Assembly: GCA_021107705.1 (NCBI GenBank)
Contig: JAIOSJ010000145.1
Span: 1-32,173, forward strand
Reading direction: 5' to 3'
DNA length: 32,173 nucleotides
From: Thermoanaerobaculales bacterium
GTDB taxonomy: Bacteria > Acidobacteriota > Thermoanaerobaculia > Thermoanaerobaculales > Sulfomarinibacteraceae
Part shown: one piece after another, positions 9,055-16,697 of the stretch
Position numbering within the stretch: the stretch's first letter is position 1
How the letters are laid out: every line of letters starts with the position of its first letter
Translations under genes and position numbers: made by a program
The notes under the pieces: generated by a model
Databases searched by the model: none
What the model saw: only the letters and a program-made list of their open reading frames with translations
Told to the model about the DNA's origin: nothing

Positions 9055-9843
9055 ACCATAACCGAATCTTGTTGGATTGACTCCCACGCTCACCTCACGA
9101 TGTTCGAGCCGGACGAAGTGGTTGCAACCTTGGATCGAGCGGCGGATGCAGGAGTCGTCGGCGTTCTGATTCCGGCGACGGGGCCGGACGACCTTGAGCG
9201 AACCCTGGCTCTTGGTCGAGAACACGGGTCACGAGTGTCGATCGCCGTCGGTACCCACCCTCACGATGCCTCCTCTTTGGATCGAGCGTCCAAGCAGAGG
9301 CTCACCAGAGTTTTGGATGAGCCCGGAGTGGTTGCTGTGGGGGAAATTGGTTTGGATTACCACTATATGAATTCGCCACGAGAAGACCAGCTTCAGGCCC
9401 TCGAGTGGCAACTGGATCTGGCCCTTGAGGCGAATCTTCCGGTTATTCTCCATAATCGCGATTCTTGGGAAGACCTGGAATCTCTGTTGGTTCGCCGTAC
9501 CGGTCTCCTCCGTGGCGTCTGTCATTCGTTTACGGAGGGACCCGATCGGGTTCGAAAGGTCATGAAACTCGGTTTGTATGTGGGTGTTTCCGGGATGGTG
9601 ACTTTTCGCCAGGCGCACAACATTCGGGAGATGGCTGCGGCGGTGGATATTGACCGCTTACTGGTCGAGACCGATAGTCCTTTTCTCGCCCCTGTGCCCC
9701 ACCGTGGGAAACGAAACGAACCTTCGTTTATCCCGTTCGTCGGCCGGGCAGTGGCACAGGAACTCGGTCTCTCGGTTGATGAAGTTGCCGCCGGAACCAC
9801 GGCGAATGTTGAACGTCTCTTTGGTTTTCGTCCGGAACTCTAA
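9049..9843 (+). CDS. tatD: TatD family metal-dependent hydrolase (DNase)
   Basis: WIDSHAHLTMFEPDEV, VGEIGLDYHY, LPVILHNRDS, LLVETDSPFLAPVPHRGKRNEP. Confidence 0.95.
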   Translation: MGTITESCWIDSHAHLTMFEPDEVVATLDRAADAGVVGVLIPATGPDDLERTLALGREHGSRVSIAVGTHPHDASSLDRASKQRLTRVLDEPGVVAVGEIGLDYHYMNSPREDQLQALEWQLDLALEANLPVILHNRDSWEDLESLLVRRTGLLRGVCHSFTEGPDRVRKVMKLGLYVGVSGMVTFRQAHNIREMAAAVDIDRLLVETDSPFLAPVPHRGKRNEPSFIPFVGRAVAQELGLSVDEVAAGTTANVERLFGFRPEL

Positions 9844-10025
9844 AAGCCCTGTGCCCTTCGTCCGCGAAGCGAAAGGCCCGAGAGGCTGTGAGATGTGTCT
9901 TTCTCGCGAAGTCGTAACTCGAAGGCGTATCAAGAGATACGTTGAGTGTGGCGACGAGCGAAAATCGTGCAGATTGCTGTCTATCGGGCATTGTAGCCGC
10001 GAGAGGGCTTGGCACAGGGCTTTTA
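9841..10025. repeat. Second inverted-repeat element (185 bp) with perfect 15-bp inverted ends
   Basis: TAAAAGCCCTGTGCC (9841-9855) and GGCACAGGGCTTTTA (10011-10025) are exact reverse complements. Internal hairpins CTTCG-TCCG-CGAAG and CGTATC-AAGA-GATACG. Confidence 0.85.
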
Positions 10026-10029
10026 ACCT

Positions 10030-10413
10030 TCAGGATGTCTTCGGGCGGCGACCACGACGCCTCTTCACTGATTTGAGATCCAACAGAAGCTTGCCGTCAC
10101 GATGTTGACTCACGGGGAACACCATTGGTTTGTCGATGACAAGGTTGAAGGCAAAAAAGAAATCCGGAGCCTTTATCGTCATCGAATTTCGGCGTTTTGA
10201 GATCATTAACGCACCCTCTTCGGCTCCGTTATTCATCAGTTGAACGCCGAGGATTTTCCTGGGCTTATCAAAGAACAGGACGGCGTGGGTCGCTTCTTTG
10301 ACCGCGAATTTTTCGACAGAATCACCATCAAGAGAGATGAGCCCTGATGGTCGGATTCGCGCCATAGGTTGTTTTACCTTTTTCTCGGTTGGGATGTATT
10401 TTTCGAAAGCCAT
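10030..10413 (-). CDS. Conserved hypothetical protein, basic C-terminus
   Basis: 127 aa, ATG start, lies between tatD and alr; no family firmly recognised. Confidence 0.6.
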   Translation of the reverse strand: MAFEKYIPTEKKVKQPMARIRPSGLISLDGDSVEKFAVKEATHAVLFFDKPRKILGVQLMNNGAEEGALMISKRRNSMTIKAPDFFFAFNLVIDKPMVFPVSQHRDGKLLLDLKSVKRRRGRRPKTS

Positions 10414-10491
10414 TTTTCCTCCAATTTATGGAACAGTTTATGGCCGATAATTTACGCTGTCAAATTCTTTTCGGAGGCAGGGGTGTACACT

Positions 10492-11646
10492 ATGGGCGTC
10501 ATGACGAAGGATATTCTTCTTTCGCAGTGGATGGAGGTGAGGTCCTCGGCCTTGCGTTCAAATCTGGCATTGTTCAGAAGCATCATTGGCGACTCGACCC
10601 AGTTGGCCGCAGTGGTGAAGGCGAATGCTTATGGTCATGGCCTGGCCGCAGTGGTGCCGGTGGCGGCGCCTCATGTCGATTGGTTCGCCGTACACACCGC
10701 TTCCGAGGCGAGGGCAATTCGGGATCTGGGTTTTGGCCATCGTATTTTGGTGATGGGATACGTTTCTGCGGCCGACACATATCTGCTGGATGCCGACACC
10801 CATATTTTTGTCTCCAACTCGGAAGTGGCTCGAAACCTCGGGGAGTTGAAGAGAAATTCTGGAGTTTCCGTTCCGGTTCACGTGAAGGTGGATACGGGGA
10901 CAAATAGGCAGGGAATTAACCCGGATGAGCTATTGGGTCTTTGCGGGGAAGTAGTGGACCAGGGCCTCGATGTGGTTGGTTTGGCGACTCATTTTGCGAA
11001 TATCGAGGACACACTCGAACACGAATTTGCTCGCAGTCAAATGGAGAGATTTCGTGAGTGCATTGTGAGGGTACGCGAGAACGGCATCAACCCGCCATGG
11101 ATCCATGCCGCATGTTCTGCGGCGGCTCTACTCTTCCGTGAGGCTGATTTCACACTGGTCCGGGTTGGGATTTCAATGTACGGTCATTGGCCCTCGCGCG
11201 AGACTCAACTTTCATGGCGAATGGGGCATCCCAAAGGCAGCCTTCAGTTGGAACCTATGCTTTCTTGGAAGACCGTCGTCGGGCAGATTCAAAAGCTCGA
11301 AGCAGGTGAGACGGTCGGATATGGGCGGACCTGGACAGCTCTTCGGGAGACTCGCCTGGCCGTCTTGCCCGTGGGGTATTCGGATGGATACCCAAGGGCT
11401 CTTGGCGGCCGCGGGAGGGTGCTGGTGCACGGCCGTCCTGCTCCGGTTGTGGGACGAGTGTGCATGAATATCTCCTTGGTCGATGTGACTGATGTTCCCG
11501 AGGTCGAGGTTGGCGATGAAGTCATCCTCTTGGGCCGAGATGGAGAACTCGAAATCTCGGCGGAGGAACTCGCCGGTCTCGCTGGGACGATCAACTACGA
11601 GTTCCTGTCGAGACTTCCCCCACATGTCATTCGAAAAGTTGTCTGA
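10492..11646 (+). CDS. alr: Alanine racemase
   Basis: AVVKANAYGHGL, HVKVDTGTNRQGI, LPVGYSDGYPRALG, VVGRVCMNISLVDV. Start trimmed from the ORF track's 10369 to ATG 10492 (or 10501). Confidence 0.93.
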   Translation: MGVMTKDILLSQWMEVRSSALRSNLALFRSIIGDSTQLAAVVKANAYGHGLAAVVPVAAPHVDWFAVHTASEARAIRDLGFGHRILVMGYVSAADTYLLDADTHIFVSNSEVARNLGELKRNSGVSVPVHVKVDTGTNRQGINPDELLGLCGEVVDQGLDVVGLATHFANIEDTLEHEFARSQMERFRECIVRVRENGINPPWIHAACSAAALLFREADFTLVRVGISMYGHWPSRETQLSWRMGHPKGSLQLEPMLSWKTVVGQIQKLEAGETVGYGRTWTALRETRLAVLPVGYSDGYPRALGGRGRVLVHGRPAPVVGRVCMNISLVDVTDVPEVEVGDEVILLGRDGELEISAEELAGLAGTINYEFLSRLPPHVIRKVV

Positions 11647-11674
11647 CAAAATCCCTGCTTGAACCCCGTTGGAA

Positions 11675-11703
11675 TGGACTTTTCTTCAGGAAAGAAGTAT
11701 AAT
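11675..11703 (+). promoter_or_regulatory. Sigma-70-like promoter of an orphan transcription unit
   Basis: TGGACT (11675-11680), 17-bp spacer, perfect TATAAT (11698-11703). Confidence 0.6.
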
Positions 11704-11708
11704 CGTCT

Positions 11709-11875
11709 TAATTGTTAACCGGGGGGGATACGGGAAGGCGAACCACTTTTGAGCCTGCCTATTTAGGCCAACCTTCGAGGCCAACCACATTTCCTATCTT
11801 TTTTCCTTCCTTACGAGCCGAACCGCCCCCCCCAACCCGATGACAGCCCGGCGTTCGCGCCGGGCTCTTTCGTGC
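11709..11875 (+). ncRNA. Candidate small RNA, about 160-170 nt, family unknown
   Basis: Promoter upstream, intrinsic terminator at the end, no ORF in the track. Nested complementarity: G-run 11721-11727 with C-run 11826-11833, and GGAAGG 11733-11738 with CCTTCC 11805-11810. Confidence 0.5.
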
Positions 11876-11880
11876 CTTTT
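11845..11880 (+). terminator. Rho-independent-type terminator
   Basis: Perfect 9-bp stem AGCCCGGCG-TTCG-CGCCGGGCT followed by CTTTCGTGCCTTTT. Confidence 0.7.
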
Positions 11881-11930
11881 TGTGGTTATTCCTGGAGGCT
11901 TGCAAACAGCTAAGCTGATAGCTGAGAGCA

Positions 11931-12497
11931 CTAAGACGGTTCACCGTGGCCGAGATCCACCAGGGTTCCAGGATCGACACCGATTGATCTCAGGGCCGCG
12001 GTCCAACGATCCTCGAAGGGGGTATGAAACAGGATCCGACCGGTTGCGGGCGCCACCAGCCAGGAATTTTCCTCGATTTCGCGTTCGAGTTGGCCCGGGG
12101 ACCATCCTGAATATCCAAGACAGAGATTGAAGGCTCTTTCGAGGTTTCCAAGAGCAAGTGTTTCCAGGAATTCGGTTCTTCCCGAGATCGTGAAATTTCC
12201 GGCCTCGAGGTCCGGCTCGCCTGGTTGAAGGGAGGAACCTTCTACGATGACAAATCCCTGATCGGGTTGGACAGGTCCGCCGGTCAGCACGCTGGGAGAG
12301 CGGACAGGTGGATCGGTGATGCCGAGCTGCTCGAGAACCACCACCAGAGGAATCTCCGACGGCCGGTTCATGATCAGACCGAAGGCGCCTTCTTCATTCG
12401 AATGGGTGCCCAGGAGAATCACCGTCCTGAAAAAATTAGGATCAGCAAGGGAGGGCATCGCGATCAACAGTTTTCCGCCGAGGGTGGTTTCGCCCAT
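11931..12497 (-). CDS. YqgE/AlgH family protein (UPF0301)
   Basis: GKLLIAMPSLADPNFFRTVILLGTHSNEEGAFGLIMNRP, VLTGGPV, GYSGWSPGQLEREIEENSW. Confidence 0.92.
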   Translation of the reverse strand: MGETTLGGKLLIAMPSLADPNFFRTVILLGTHSNEEGAFGLIMNRPSEIPLVVVLEQLGITDPPVRSPSVLTGGPVQPDQGFVIVEGSSLQPGEPDLEAGNFTISGRTEFLETLALGNLERAFNLCLGYSGWSPGQLEREIEENSWLVAPATGRILFHTPFEDRWTAALRSIGVDPGTLVDLGHGEPS

Positions 12498-12506
12498 ATT
12501 GGTATC

Positions 12507-13421
12507 CTAACCCGGCGGCCTGTAGAGGCGAACCAATTCCAATTGGGGTTGTCCATCCTGACTCTCAGAGCCGGCGCTGAAAATTAGGTCGAGGGCCACT
12601 CGCCTCCTGGTCCACCCAAGGATCACGGATTCGTCGTCAGCCTTGATTCGCCGGTCTGTAGGGCCGAGGGTGTCGTGGGCTGCCGCCGGCGTCACCCCAA
12701 CGCCAAGAGTATTTTGAATCAAGATCCGGTAGGGTGTGTAGCGTCGAAGATTGTCGGCGTGAAGGACGACCTCCTCGAGGATCCCGTGGTCGTCGAAATT
12801 CCAGATCCAAATCAGGTGGGGGCCGGCCCTGGCCGCCAGACTTCCCTCACCGGTCGTTGCACCGAGGGCTGCGCTGACCTCGGCCCGAGGCTGACCGAGC
12901 AGAAGACCCAGGCAACTTCCACTGTCGATATTCACCGGAAGGACCTTCGAGTATTGTTCAAGAAGCTTCTGAACGTCCGGATCCGCCAGAAACACACTCT
13001 CTCCGGGCAATGTCACGGCAAGATAAAGGTCACGCATTTCACTTTTGAGAAGGGCTTCGAGAATCAGGAGCGCCTGATCGCGTTCGCCGAGAATGAATGA
13101 ACTCGCCCCGAGGTAGAGCGCAGGTTCGAGCACGATAGGCCTGGCGGCCACAACGTTTCGGAGGATCGACAATGCCTCCCGATACCGGCCGAGGTGGAAG
13201 GCTGCTCGACCGGCTTCGGCCGCGATTTCCCAGGACGTCTCATCGGTCAATGATGTTCTGAGGTGTGGCGATAGAAGGTCGAACGCGTCGGCATAGCGGT
13301 TCTCGGCCGCCAGCGCTCGAGCCCTGTCGAGTGCATCTTCCGAGGGAAGCCTTTCTTGGGCTTCGGGGTACGGCACGAGAGCCAGGACGGCAATAACGGA
13401 AAGGATGGCTGCTCGGTACAT
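12507..13421 (-). CDS. Secreted TPR-like repeat protein
   Basis: Signal-peptide-like MYRAAILSVIAVLALVPYPEAQE, then helical repeats (AFDLLSPHLRTSL.., GRYREALSILRNVVAARP). Longer ORF start at 13952 rejected because it is antisense to 13534-13983. Confidence 0.7.
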   Translation of the reverse strand: MYRAAILSVIAVLALVPYPEAQERLPSEDALDRARALAAENRYADAFDLLSPHLRTSLTDETSWEIAAEAGRAAFHLGRYREALSILRNVVAARPIVLEPALYLGASSFILGERDQALLILEALLKSEMRDLYLAVTLPGESVFLADPDVQKLLEQYSKVLPVNIDSGSCLGLLLGQPRAEVSAALGATTGEGSLAARAGPHLIWIWNFDDHGILEEVVLHADNLRRYTPYRILIQNTLGVGVTPAAAHDTLGPTDRRIKADDESVILGWTRRRVALDLIFSAGSESQDGQPQLELVRLYRPPG

Positions 13422-13533
13422 CCTGGCCACAGTATCACTGTCCCGCCGTCGCACCATCGCAAAGAGACCCGGCGGACTCGGACCCTCTTTGGCTTCGGCT
13501 CTGCCGGGTCGGGAATATGGAGTAGGATAAACC

Positions 13534-13983
13534 ATGACCAAGACGCCGATCGAACCGGAGATGAAGTTCACCGCGCCACGCTTTCCCCTGTCTGAGGAAG
13601 TGCAACAGAAACTCGGTGATGCTTTGGAAATGTGCCCGGACGTGGCCTTTGCCCACCTCGTAGAGGTTGATGTCCCGGTCCGGGGAGAGAGTGGTCCTGC
13701 ACTCTTTGTCTGGTTGCGAGGAGGATCCTTGCGGTCCCTGCGAGCCGCCTTGAACTTGGTATCAGAAGCTGTTTCCCGGGTCTTGCCCAAGGATCGTTTC
13801 ATCGACGTAGTGATCCTCAATTCGGCGCCGGAACTTTTGCTCCCGGTCGAAGCGGCCGAGTGCCTGCTGGTTGAACCCTGCCCAGAGGAACGCAGGAGAG
13901 CTTTGTCGGCAGCCCGATCTCCCGAGGCCGAAACCGAGTCGTTGGAGGACACAGTTAAGCGTTGGTGGTGGCCGTTTGATTAG
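13534..13983 (+). CDS. Hypothetical protein, possibly SseB C-terminal-domain-like
   Basis: 149 aa; ALFVWLRGGSLRSLRAALNLVSEAV...DRFIDVVILNSAPELL resembles SseB_C-type proteins (from memory). Confidence 0.55.
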   Translation: MTKTPIEPEMKFTAPRFPLSEEVQQKLGDALEMCPDVAFAHLVEVDVPVRGESGPALFVWLRGGSLRSLRAALNLVSEAVSRVLPKDRFIDVVILNSAPELLLPVEAAECLLVEPCPEERRRALSAARSPEAETESLEDTVKRWWWPFD

Positions 13984-14395
13984 CCGTACTTCTTCTGTTG
14001 TTTCTTGAGCCAGGAGGCGCTGCGAAGATAGGTGGGCTCGACCTGGGACGCGCAGTATCGGGTGAGCATCTCGGAGATTCCGTAGCGATAGAGATTGACG
14101 GCAAGGTCTTCGGGCAGGAGCAGTTGAACTTCGTCCACGATTTGGAGGAAATCTTCGTTTTTTGCGGAAAAAAGACCAGACTTGATGGCGAGGGCAATGC
14201 TTGTCTGCGCCTCTTGACCCTCAGAATGGAGAGAAAAAATAAACACCGCCTGGATTCGCGTGTCACCGTGAGCGTATTCCCGAATCCGGGCCAGGAAATC
14301 CTCGGGGAGGCTGGATTCGTCCACCTTCTTGAGTTTGACTCGGGCTCCGGTATGAATCCTGACTTCTTCCATGAAAAGCTCCTGTACTGGTATCA
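13980..14395 (-). CDS. Hypothetical protein, possibly SseB-like, convergent with the preceding gene
   Basis: FSLHSEGQEAQTSIALAIKSGLFSAKNEDFLQIVDEVQLLLPEDLAVNLYRYGISEML; likely start MIPVQELFMEE. Stops overlap: TTAG at 13980-13983 encodes both. Confidence 0.6.
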
Positions 14396-14466
14396 TAATT
14401 CTACTCCTAAAGTGTTGAGGCGTCCACAAGGTAATGGGGTACCATATTGGGGTGTGACGGGGAGGA

Positions 14467-15204
14467 GTGTTGGAGAGGACCATAGTTGTCATTGCCGCTC
14501 ATGCATTTGAGGCCCGTGCGGTCGCGGGTGTTGGACGGGGCATGACCAAGGAACCGTGGGGACGGTGGATGCTGTACCGCGGTGAGATGTGGGATCAGCC
14601 CTTGGCCGTCATTCGCTGTGGGCCGGGCAAGGTTTCGGCCGCCGCCGCGGCTCAAGCGGCAGTTCAATACCTCGAACCGGCCCTGTTGCTCAGCTTCGGT
14701 GTCGCAGGGTGTGCCGACTCGGCCGTCAAGGTGGGTACCATGGTAATTGCCCGGACGGTTGTTGACGTCGCCCTCTCTCAGCTGGAAGATCTCCCCGTGG
14801 AGATTCCCTCCCGGTTTGAATCCTCAGTGGGTCTTCTAAGGTGTTTCAACGAGGTACCCGGGCCCGTCGAAGGGGTTGTTCTGTGTTGGGAGGGCCACCA
14901 GGCCTCGCCGGAGACGATGCCTCCGGGCATGCCGTTCCGAGAAGGTCCGGTTGCAGTAGATTGGGAGAGTTCGGCGGTGGCTGAAGTGGCTGAAATGTGG
15001 GACGTGCCCTGGGCAGTGCTGAAATTGATATCGGATCATGGAGAAAAGGATCGGCTTCGGCGGGTTGCTGTCATCGCCAAGCGACCACTACAATGGAGCG
15101 CAGAGGTTCTCAGGAGAGCGTGTACAGCTTTCCTCGGAGCAGAAGAAGCGGCCGGGGAAGACGTGGCCGCCAAAACCCCGCTGGTGAAGGAGAGTGCCCG
15201 ATGA
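14467..15204 (+). CDS. Nucleoside phosphorylase/nucleosidase superfamily protein
   Basis: RCGPGKVSAAAAAQAAVQYLEPALLLSFGVAGCADSAVKVGTMVIA and AVDWESSAVAEVAEMWDVPWAVLKLISD. Confidence 0.8.
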   Translation: MLERTIVVIAAHAFEARAVAGVGRGMTKEPWGRWMLYRGEMWDQPLAVIRCGPGKVSAAAAAQAAVQYLEPALLLSFGVAGCADSAVKVGTMVIARTVVDVALSQLEDLPVEIPSRFESSVGLLRCFNEVPGPVEGVVLCWEGHQASPETMPPGMPFREGPVAVDWESSAVAEVAEMWDVPWAVLKLISDHGEKDRLRRVAVIAKRPLQWSAEVLRRACTAFLGAEEAAGEDVAAKTPLVKESAR

Positions 15205-15515
15205 AAGTTGAGAGTAGAGAGCGAGACGGTGTGACGGTAGTGAAGATGGAAGGTATGATTAAACTCGGTGAGTCCGCCCGTTCCTTTTCCGAGTATCTTC
15301 AGAAGTTGCTTGATGACGGGACTTCGTCGGTGTTGGTGGATATGTCCGAGATTGATTACGTCGACTCAACGGGGCTCGGGGAACTCGTGGGATATCTCCA
15401 ACGTTTCTCAGCCGAAGGACGTCGTTTGGCCTTGCTGCGACCTCATACTCGAATTCTCAATCTTCTGAAGTTGACCAAACTGTTGCCGAAGAATCAGAAG
15501 GAATCGCTGCGCTGA
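15201..15515 (+). CDS. STAS-domain anti-sigma factor antagonist
   Basis: LVDMSEIDYVDSTGLGELVGYLQRF (phosphorylatable Ser motif). ATGA overlap with the upstream stop. Confidence 0.9.
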   Translation: MKVESRERDGVTVVKMEGMIKLGESARSFSEYLQKLLDDGTSSVLVDMSEIDYVDSTGLGELVGYLQRFSAEGRRLALLRPHTRILNLLKLTKLLPKNQKESLR

Positions 15516-15531
15516 GCGAGTGACCGGCTAA

Positions 15532-15559
15532 CCCGACCTTCTCACCCTATTTCGTGACG
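15532..15559 (-). repeat. Possible solo right end of the dispersed element family
   Basis: Minus-strand CGTCACGAAATAGGGTGAGAAGGTCGGG matches the right-end consensus CGCGACGAAACCCGGTGAGAAGTGCGGG at 21/28 positions. Confidence 0.35.
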
Positions 15560-16591
15560 CCAGCCGAAGGGATCCTCGATCTCCGCGGTCTGAATACCCA
15601 GTAAATTGTCGTAGAGTTTTTGCCACCGCTGATCGAAGGGGAAGGTCCAACGGCGATCGGCGTCGGCGATTTCCTTGATCCATGTAATGACTGCAGCGGT
15701 GCCGCAGGCTGCTGCGGCATCAATTTCGTCCAATTCGTTGAGTTCGATCAGTCGCTCTTCGACCGGCCAACCAAAGATGTCGGTCGCGATCTGCAACAGG
15801 GATCTCCGCGTGATCGAGGGCAAGACGCTGGGAGATTTCGGGGTCAGCAGTGTTTCACCTTTGAAGGCGAGAAAGTTGGCGGCCCCGATCTCCTCGATGT
15901 ATTTGTGTTCCGCCGGGTCGAGATAAATTGCTTCGGCAAAGCCGGCGTTCTTGGCTTCGACGCCCGGTTGGAACGAACAGGCATAGTTTCCACCCGCCTT
16001 GATGTGGCCGGTGCCCATCGGGGCGGCTCGATCATAGGCGCTGACCATGAAGGATTTCCCCTGGTCGGGGCCGAACCCGCCTTTGAAGTACGGCCCAACC
16101 GGGGTGACGAGAATTCGAAAGACAAACCGCGAGGCCGGTTTCACTCCTACGTTGTTGTCGATCCCGAGGTAAAAGGGGCGTACGTAGAGAGAGGCGCCGC
16201 TGCCGTAGGGTGGAACGTAGGGTAGATTGGCCAGGGCGACCTCTTCGACTCCGCGAATGAAGAGTTCCTCAGGAACTTCGGCGCCCTGAAGGTATCGGGC
16301 GCCTTCGTTCATACGACGCGCGTTCTCTCGTGGCCTGAAGGCATAGATCTTGCCGTCGATGCCGGTCTGCACCTTCATGCCTTCAAAGAGCTGTTGTCCG
16401 TAATGAAGGCACTGACTCCCCTCCGGAATTGCCATCGAAGTCTCTTCCACAACACCTCTGGACCGCCAGACACCGAGTTCGTACACGGCCTCGAAGCGAT
16501 AGGGGCAGGGGTGATAATCGAAACCGAGCTTGGCAAAGTCCAAATTCACCTTTTCGGTATCGCCGGGGAAATAGTAACGCGGTTGAGTCAT
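15542..16591 (-). CDS. ilvE: Branched-chain amino acid aminotransferase
   Basis: CLHYGQQLFEGMKVQTGIDGKIYAFRP, IKAGGNYACSF, EEIGAANFLAFKGETLLTP, SVLPSITRRSLL. Confidence 0.92.
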   Translation of the reverse strand: MTQPRYYFPGDTEKVNLDFAKLGFDYHPCPYRFEAVYELGVWRSRGVVEETSMAIPEGSQCLHYGQQLFEGMKVQTGIDGKIYAFRPRENARRMNEGARYLQGAEVPEELFIRGVEEVALANLPYVPPYGSGASLYVRPFYLGIDNNVGVKPASRFVFRILVTPVGPYFKGGFGPDQGKSFMVSAYDRAAPMGTGHIKAGGNYACSFQPGVEAKNAGFAEAIYLDPAEHKYIEEIGAANFLAFKGETLLTPKSPSVLPSITRRSLLQIATDIFGWPVEERLIELNELDEIDAAAACGTAAVITWIKEIADADRRWTFPFDQRWQKLYDNLLGIQTAEIEDPFGWRHEIG

Positions 16592-16697
16592 TGTTGCTCC
16601 CTGCGGTCGTGTAAATTAATCAGGAACCCGGTTAAATCAAGGACGGCGTCGACCCTGCGCCGGCCCTTCAGGATACCCGAGCTTTGTACTGGGTCAA

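Noticed and set aside
8841-9080. 79-aa ORF within element C
   Set aside because: Overlaps palindromic core and the tatD start; no protein-like features.
10369-10491. Upstream extension of alr
   Set aside because: Overlaps the divergent gene start and intergenic AT-rich DNA; the racemase-like sequence begins after 10492.
13422-13952. N-terminal extension of ORF 12507-13952
   Set aside because: Antisense to the 13534-13983 gene; a signal-peptide start exists at 13421.
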